64,000 nucleotides of DNA from CAZLMG01 sp964560765. Lineage in GTDB: Bacteria; Bdellovibrionota_B; Oligoflexia; Oligoflexales; CAZLMG01. The position numbers and the translations under genes were made by a program. A model generated the notes under the pieces. That model had not been told where the DNA came from, made no database searches, and saw nothing but the letters and a program-made list of their open reading frames with translations. This document shows positions 59,227 to 64,000 of the stretch, piece by piece. Within the stretch, counting starts at the first letter, position 1. Every line of letters begins with the position of its first letter. The DNA lies in NCBI GenBank assembly GCA_964560765.1, contig CAZLMG010000006.1, positions 1 to 64,000 on the forward strand, read 5' to 3'.

Positions 59227-61971
59227 GTGCGCATGTTGCGGTCTCAAACGACTTGGCTCTCAATCCTCTTGGCGCTCTGCTACGCAGAGCGCTACCTCCT
59301 ACCTGTCTTGCTGGTCGAATTGGACCGTCATTGGTCTGCATCCTTTGTCCAATTGGGTTTGGTATTGAGCAGCTTACCGTTGGGGTATCATCTGGGCAGC
59401 CTGGCCACCCAAGGGCGGCATGTTTGGCTGCCGCGACCAAGCTTTGGACTCATTCTGGCTGGAGTCGGCGCTGGGATTTCAGGACTGGCACCGAACTTGG
59501 GGTGGTTTTCGCTGGGCCGCGTTATCGGCGGCGTCGGCTGCGGTTGGTATGCGGCGGCGTTACCTTTAAGACTACGGAAGATCGAGACAGGTGATGGCCA
59601 AAGCTCTTGGGCACGCGCCATGATGCTGGCGATGCCGGCTGGTATCGCTATGGCGATGATTTTGGGTGGGCCCATCGCCAGTACAGTCGGCATTCGCACC
59701 TTGATGTTTCTGTTTGTGGGTGCATATGCCCTTGCTTATCTGCACGCGGCGCAAACTGGAGACCTTCGGGACCAAGAGCCAGTCCACCCATCACCATCAC
59801 TGCGGCGGCCGATCAGTAGTGATGCTGGCGTCATGCTCATGGTGGCAGGATCCGCGCTGTACACATTCTCATTTGGGATCTTGGTTTCGTGGTTTCCCTC
59901 TTGGGCCGTCCGCAGCTTGGGCTGGAGTACGGCGCAAATCGGCAGCATCTTGGCAGTATTGGTCGTCGCGGCTGTTCCTGCTGGACTCTATGTCGGACGT
60001 CGGTATGGCCGACTATTCTGTAATCTGGACTGGCGGGCCGAGGGATATGCGCTATTTGCCGGAGTCGGATCGCTGACAAGTACGCTGCCATTGTTGTTGG
60101 CCATGTTTTCCAACGGGTTTTGGGGGCTTGTGGTGCCGCTAGCTGCGCATGTCCTGCTCGCATCGGCATGCCTTCCGGCTGCTTTGCGTACGCTGCAAGC
60201 GGCGCATGGCTCCCATTCCATGCGTCAGCTGTTTAGCATCGTAACTCTCGCAGCATTTGTACTGGGCGATCTGTTGCCGGGAGTCCTTGGCGGATTTATC
60301 GCGGACCGTTTACACCTTTCGGTCGTAATGGCCTTAGTGCCGCTGACGATGACTGGCGCAGGACTTTCCTTCATCTGGGGGAGTCGTCAATCCTATCGCG
60401 CCAGCCCCGGAGCGCGCGAAACTTTTCCTGTACCGCCATTGCTGGTTGGGATGACACGTGTTTCGCAGTGGTTCTTCCGACGAGTGGCTCGGATTTTCTT
60501 CTCTGAGTTGGTTGTGCTGCGTTCGGACGGTGACGAGCAGGCGACCATGGTTCGTGATCCAGAGCTCGACCCTGAGGCGCCGACCCTGCTGATCGCTAAT
60601 CACCCCAATGGACTGATTGATCCAGTTTTAATGTATTGCACCGCAGGTCAACCATTGCGAGGAGTGGCAAAGGCCACACTGTGGCAAAGCCCCATTTTGC
60701 GACCGTTGCTTAGTGTTGCTGGAGCTGTGCCCATCGTGCGGCAGCAAGATCGCGAAATTCTGGCAAAGGCAATGCCCCAAATCATGAGTGCCATTGAATC
60801 GAATGACGATGCGATTCAGTTTGTTGCCCAGGCCCTTTGTCGCCATAGCTTCGTCATCTATCCGGAAGGTCGATCGCATGACGAGCCAGAGATGTCCGAG
60901 TTTAAGACCGGCGGTGCCCGCATGTTGCTGGGCGCCGCGGCACTTGTCGCGCGGGCAGCAAGAGCGCAAATGGCACCACCCGTTGCACCTCAAGAGGACG
61001 TTGTAGCCGGCTTTCTAGCGCCGAAAATTGGTGGCCCGGGTGATATGGGGTTTCAACCCGTAGGACTGTATTTTGACAATAAGAACGCGTTTCGTTCGCG
61101 GGCGGTCGTTCACTACGGCCGCAGGATTGCTCTCAAGGAAGTGTTTGATGAGCAGGAGCTCACTCAGCTTGCCGAAGGTGCAAAGGCTCCCCAGTTGGTG
61201 AAGAAATTAACCAAGGCAATGGACGTGGCTTTGCGGTCGATTCTTCCTGAGGCACCCGACGCCAACACGCTGCACTACATGCAAACTTTGGCAACGTTGA
61301 TGGCAGAGCCGCGACATCGCCTGCGTATTGATGAGCGCTATCGCAGCGAGCTTTTGGTTAAGAGCCTGATCGTTCTAGCAAGGGAACTTCCCCGCGAGCA
61401 GCGACAGGCATTGGCAAAGTTCATGGATGAGTATGAAGGACGCCGACTGGAGCTGGGAGTCAGCGATGCCCTACTGCGTGATGTCGCAAGTGAACCAAGG
61501 CTGTTTCGTCGGCAGGCTTGGCGTCGAACCGTACTGTCCTTGTTGTCCTTGCCCCTGGTACTCCCTGCTGTAGGGATCGGCATTGCCCTTTTTGGTTGGG
61601 TAAACTGGCTGGTTGGTAAATTGGCATCGAAACTTTCGCCGGACACGACGGAAATCGCGACTTACAAGCTACTCGGCGGAATTATCTTTGTCGGAGCCGC
61701 TTGTGCTGGCTACGCAGCCTTGACGGTGGCCTTTTTTTTAGGGGCCGGTTGGTATGGCTGGCTCGTGGTGGCGCCTTTTTTGCCGGCCCTTTGTGGCTAT
61801 GCGGCTCTGCGATTTCACGAGTTGCTGAAAGCGTGGGGACCAGATCGCCGCATCCTCCGGCAACCGGAGTTTTGGCGTCGGGTCCAGGAGCTTGCGGGAA
61901 TTCGTCAGCAGCTAGTTCAGAAATTGACCGCAACTTTAGAAAATATGTCTTCCCCGCCGACAGCGGGGTGA
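59227..61971 (+). CDS. Fusion of an MFS transporter and a PlsC-type acyltransferase
   Basis: 914 residues. Start GTG 59227 (or ATG 59233), five bases after the AsmA-like stop. Residues 1 to about 390 have around 12 hydrophobic spans and MFS-like loops (GRVIGGVGCGWYAAALPLRLRK, GLYVGRRYGRLF, GGFIADRL). Residues about 450-690 form a PlsC/LPLAT acyltransferase: IANHPNGLIDP carries H-x4-D, and FVIYPEGRSHDEPEMSEFKTGGARM carries the E-G-R acceptor-phosphate motif. The C-terminus adds two more spans (VLSLLSLPLVLPAVGIGIALFG, IIFVGAACAGYAALTVAFFLG). The layout recalls the LplT-Aas type, in which a transporter feeds lysophospholipid to an acyltransferase. Confidence 0.88.
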   Translation: MRMLRSQTTWLSILLALCYAERYLLPVLLVELDRHWSASFVQLGLVLSSLPLGYHLGSLATQGRHVWLPRPSFGLILAGVGAGISGLAPNLGWFSLGRVIGGVGCGWYAAALPLRLRKIETGDGQSSWARAMMLAMPAGIAMAMILGGPIASTVGIRTLMFLFVGAYALAYLHAAQTGDLRDQEPVHPSPSLRRPISSDAGVMLMVAGSALYTFSFGILVSWFPSWAVRSLGWSTAQIGSILAVLVVAAVPAGLYVGRRYGRLFCNLDWRAEGYALFAGVGSLTSTLPLLLAMFSNGFWGLVVPLAAHVLLASACLPAALRTLQAAHGSHSMRQLFSIVTLAAFVLGDLLPGVLGGFIADRLHLSVVMALVPLTMTGAGLSFIWGSRQSYRASPGARETFPVPPLLVGMTRVSQWFFRRVARIFFSELVVLRSDGDEQATMVRDPELDPEAPTLLIANHPNGLIDPVLMYCTAGQPLRGVAKATLWQSPILRPLLSVAGAVPIVRQQDREILAKAMPQIMSAIESNDDAIQFVAQALCRHSFVIYPEGRSHDEPEMSEFKTGGARMLLGAAALVARAARAQMAPPVAPQEDVVAGFLAPKIGGPGDMGFQPVGLYFDNKNAFRSRAVVHYGRRIALKEVFDEQELTQLAEGAKAPQLVKKLTKAMDVALRSILPEAPDANTLHYMQTLATLMAEPRHRLRIDERYRSELLVKSLIVLARELPREQRQALAKFMDEYEGRRLELGVSDALLRDVASEPRLFRRQAWRRTVLSLLSLPLVLPAVGIGIALFGWVNWLVGKLASKLSPDTTEIATYKLLGGIIFVGAACAGYAALTVAFFLGAGWYGWLVVAPFLPALCGYAALRFHELLKAWGPDRRILRQPEFWRRVQELAGIRQQLVQKLTATLENMSSPPTAG

Positions 61972-62285
61972 ATTTCCCTGTTAGCCATACCCATCCCAAA
62001 TTCTAGACGGATTATACCGAGAATGCTTGGGGCGCGGGTATTGGTAGTAGTCTCGCCGCTCTCAAAGCGATCGGTAAATTTCCGATCAAAGTGAGGCCTT
62101 CTTGGATAACGTGCACCTCAAAGAAATTTAGGATCTGCGAGCTCTGTATGAACCGCTCGCCGAGGCTCGGCGTCAATTCGCCAATTGGCACCTGGAAGTT
62201 TGTCGGGACGCACGCCCAAACTGGTATCGCTTGGTGGCGGAAATTCGTGGTCAATTGTCGGCAGAGGGTATCAAGTGACGAGGGC
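61972..62285. other. Stretch without a confident gene
   Basis: 314 bases between convergent genes. A G/C hairpin (CCCCGC, CGACA, GCGGGG) covers the last codons and stop of the MFS-PlsC gene at 61953-61969 but is followed by only a short T-run, so it is at best a weak terminator. Frames of 80-115 codons occur on both strands, with no ribosome sites and no known motif. A plus-strand frame after an in-frame TAG near 62130 reads rather naturally (PLAEARRQFANWHLEV) up to TGA 62276-62278 and might be a decayed gene end. Confidence 0.4.
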
Positions 62286-63374
62286 TCAATGCTCGACGCG
62301 CGCCCTCATCGAGAAGCCATGGACTTCTCGATAGTGGATGAGGAAGGCGCGCAACTCGTACGTAGTCTTGCACCTTCGAACTTGCCTGCAAAAGCTGTGG
62401 CCAAAGCTGAACCAGGGCGAACCGGTGACGCATAGGAAGAGGAACGAATGCAAGCGATCGGCCTCGTTCTCCACATACTGTTCCAATAGGTCGAGTAGGG
62501 TCATCAGGGCTTGGCCGTATTCGGTGGCTTCTTCGCTTACCGTCCACGGCAGCGCTCGCCCTGCCAGGTGTGGGGGCTCGCCCGCATCGAACCCAAGACG
62601 TTGAGCGATTTGTGCCAGAACCCAAGGGCGAACGGTGGCGGCGCGGGCGATCATGGCGCCATCAATCTGCATGTCCTGGACGACACGCAAGGCATCGTCC
62701 GCCGTTTGGATGTCACCGTTGGCGACCACGGGAATGGCGCGCTTCTGGCGTATGGTTCGTACCACCTCCCAATTGGCGGCACCACTGTGTTTGGCCGCCC
62801 TCGGGCGCGCATGGATGGTCAGCCAATCGGCCCCCGCGTCGGCGAGGGCGGCGGTAAAGGTATCGAGAAACTCCAGGTCCGTGACTTCTTCGCTGCCGCC
62901 GCGCAATTTTACACTCACGGGCAGATTGGTGTGGCGTTTGGTGATGCGGACGACCTCTGCGGCGTAGTCCGGATCGCCCATCAAGCGAACGCCCCAATTG
63001 TGCTTGAGGGTATGCTTCACGGGGCAGCCCATATTGATGTCAAAGCCCCATGGATTCTTGGGGGCCAACTTGGCGATGGTGGGAGCAATGAAGCGTTCCT
63101 CATTTCCCAATAACTGCGGAATGAAATACTGCTCTTCGGCGGCTGTGCGCAGGAACGACGAGTGCTGGACGTTTTGCGAAGGTACGCGCCGCGTCGACAA
63201 CATTTCCGTAAAGCGCAAAGCTTGCAAGCCGGGTGGCGTATAACCGCGCACCCACTCGCGAAAGGCGACATGGCTGAGCCCCACCATGGGGGCGATCATA
63301 AAGGGGAAATCAATACCGAGCCGCAGTAGGCGAGAGTGGGAGAGACATGTATTCGTTAATTGGCAATCTTGCAC
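62286..63374 (-). CDS. tRNA-dihydrouridine synthase (Dus family)
   Basis: 362 residues. The FMN-barrel marks are MIAPMVGLSHVAFREW, QLLGNEERFIAP, FDINMGCPVKHTLKHNWGVRLMGDP (the Cys of N-M-G-C-P is the catalytic acid), VSVKLRGG, LTIHARPRAAKHSG, IPVVANGDIQTADDA and GAMIARAA. It reduces uridines in tRNA. Which position cannot be told. GTG 63374, with GAG seven bases upstream, is the only start that keeps the N-terminal strand. It overlaps the upstream lipoprotein gene by 19 bases. The C-terminus is helical with several Cys (FLFLCVTGS, FCRQVRRCK). Confidence 0.93.
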   Translation of the reverse strand: MQDCQLTNTCLSHSRLLRLGIDFPFMIAPMVGLSHVAFREWVRGYTPPGLQALRFTEMLSTRRVPSQNVQHSSFLRTAAEEQYFIPQLLGNEERFIAPTIAKLAPKNPWGFDINMGCPVKHTLKHNWGVRLMGDPDYAAEVVRITKRHTNLPVSVKLRGGSEEVTDLEFLDTFTAALADAGADWLTIHARPRAAKHSGAANWEVVRTIRQKRAIPVVANGDIQTADDALRVVQDMQIDGAMIARAATVRPWVLAQIAQRLGFDAGEPPHLAGRALPWTVSEEATEYGQALMTLLDLLEQYVENEADRLHSFLFLCVTGSPWFSFGHSFCRQVRRCKTTYELRAFLIHYREVHGFSMRARVEH

Positions 63375-63967
63375 TTAAACTCGCCGGTGACGTCCGTGGT
63401 GTCCTCTTCGCTTATCGGATTGCGGGCCGAACCGTCAAGGACCGACTGCACCATGCCAGCACAGGAAAAGGTTCCTTGCGCATCACCGGTGGCAGTTGTC
63501 AGAGTGATGCTGCAGGCTCCTGCATAATTGAATAGCTTAATGTCCGTTGACACTCGGTGCATGCTGTAGCCATTGGCCGTGGTCGTATCGGTGCTAGATA
63601 CACGGGCGGTTTCGACCATGCACACATCATATTTGTTGCCGACGCTGCCGGAAGAGGTGGCGTTGTCAGCGGCCTGCGTGCAGGTATAGGATCTTGGCAC
63701 CGAGGAAAATCCCTTGATGGCCATGACCACCTTGCGCAGACGTCCGCTGGAAAAACTGAAGTTGGCCAATCCGGTGGTGCTATCAACAGTGCAGGCATCC
63801 ACTTTGGTCAACTCGATATCGCCATTTTCTGCTTCCGAAAAGCTATTGGCAAAGGTGGCTTTGGCGTACACAGTCGCTTCTTGGACCTCACTCTCCGAGT
63901 CGCCGCAACCAACGATGAGTGTTGCATACACCAGGCAGGCAACTGTCTTATGGATAGATTTGGCCAT
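63356..63967 (-). CDS. Lipoprotein of unknown function
   Basis: 203 residues from ATG 63967, seven bases after AAAGGGG. The lipoprotein signal has lipobox LIVGC. The mature protein is Ser/Thr/Asp-rich and beta-type with six further Cys (DACTVDS, SYTCTQ, DVCMVE, GACSIT, TFSCAG, EFKCKIAN) that likely form disulfides. Not recognised. It precedes dus with a 19-base overlap, so the two share a transcript despite no obvious functional link. Confidence 0.75.
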   Translation of the reverse strand: MAKSIHKTVACLVYATLIVGCGDSESEVQEATVYAKATFANSFSEAENGDIELTKVDACTVDSTTGLANFSFSSGRLRKVVMAIKGFSSVPRSYTCTQAADNATSSGSVGNKYDVCMVETARVSSTDTTTANGYSMHRVSTDIKLFNYAGACSITLTTATGDAQGTFSCAGMVQSVLDGSARNPISEEDTTDVTGEFKCKIAN

Positions 63968-64000
63968 GATCAAACCCCTTTAACTTTGGTATGGTTCTAT

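Noticed and set aside
62012..62254. 80-codon minus-strand frame between MFS-PlsC and dus
   Set aside because: No start signal or family pattern. A competing plus-strand frame covers the same bases. At most a decayed gene end.

Overview
The window reads as ordinary chromosome from a Gram-negative bacterium with mid-range GC. It is densely packed, and almost all of it is coding. It carries two LpxL/HtrB-type lipid A acyltransferases, many lipoproteins with clear lipoboxes, an outer-membrane-style beta-barrel, leucyl/phenylalanyl-tRNA transferase, ApaG, YqgE, TtcA and a Dus enzyme. It also has PdxS/PdxT vitamin B6 synthesis, a complete mevalonate pathway with a class II HMG-CoA reductase, and futalosine-pathway menaquinone genes. 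That mix is unusual for ordinary Proteobacteria. Together with the load of unrecognised exported proteins it points, by inference only, to a Bdellovibrionota/Oligoflexia-like or other deep-branching delta-type lineage. I see no phage, insertion sequence, CRISPR array or rRNA. One tRNA-Leu gene is present.

Layout. 1-9.7 kb: exported proteins of unknown role (one with an IucA/IucC-like core), a DUF3050 protein, tRNA-Leu, a GNAT acetyltransferase, a LysR regulator facing a YceI gene, a DUF4189 protein and a probable beta-propeller lipoprotein. 9.6-16 kb: TtcA, a phospholipase-D-fold lipoprotein, Hsp20, an exported alpha/beta hydrolase with LpxL, and a lipoprotein with an internal repeat. 16-22.5 kb: pdxST, then on the other strand a bufferin-type RiPP operon (a DUF2282 precursor translationally coupled to a fused BufB-BufC maturase), then an M17 aminopeptidase, an SDR and a VC0807-type membrane protein. 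22.5-29.4 kb: subtilase, a truncated YdeI-like gene, a von Willebrand lipoprotein, aat, GAF/HD-GYP, a DEDDh exonuclease and a small membrane protein.

29.4-39.6 kb is one long minus-strand operon in the order fni - hmgR - pmk - mvd - mvk - mqnD - mqnE - dihaem cytochrome/barrel. The isoprenoid genes overlap one another, and the run continues into menaquinone head-group synthesis and ends in a c-type cytochrome. This suggests coordinated supply of menaquinone side chain and ring plus a periplasmic electron carrier. MqnE is fused to a second barrel-like half that lacks the radical-SAM cysteines.

39.7-43.5 kb: MlaF-like ABC ATPase, second LpxL, HAD hydrolase, apaG, yqgE. 43.8-47.3 kb: a tight exported redox operon (barrel, DUF4266-like lipoprotein ending in CxxCGG, lipoprotein with three thioredoxin-like segments, TlpA/ResA-like thioredoxin). 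47.5-55.3 kb: unknown exported proteins, two paralogous lipoproteins, an exported flavoprotein, a DUF1080 protein and an amidohydrolase. 55.3-64 kb: trpE-like gene, AsmA-like protein, an MFS-PlsC fusion, dus and a lipoprotein.

The strongest leads are the bufferin operon with its BufB-BufC fusion and Lys-rich precursor tail, the mevalonate/futalosine super-operon with the double-headed MqnE, and the thioredoxin/DUF4266 operon. All functional calls come from reading motifs by eye. No searches or structure predictions were run.
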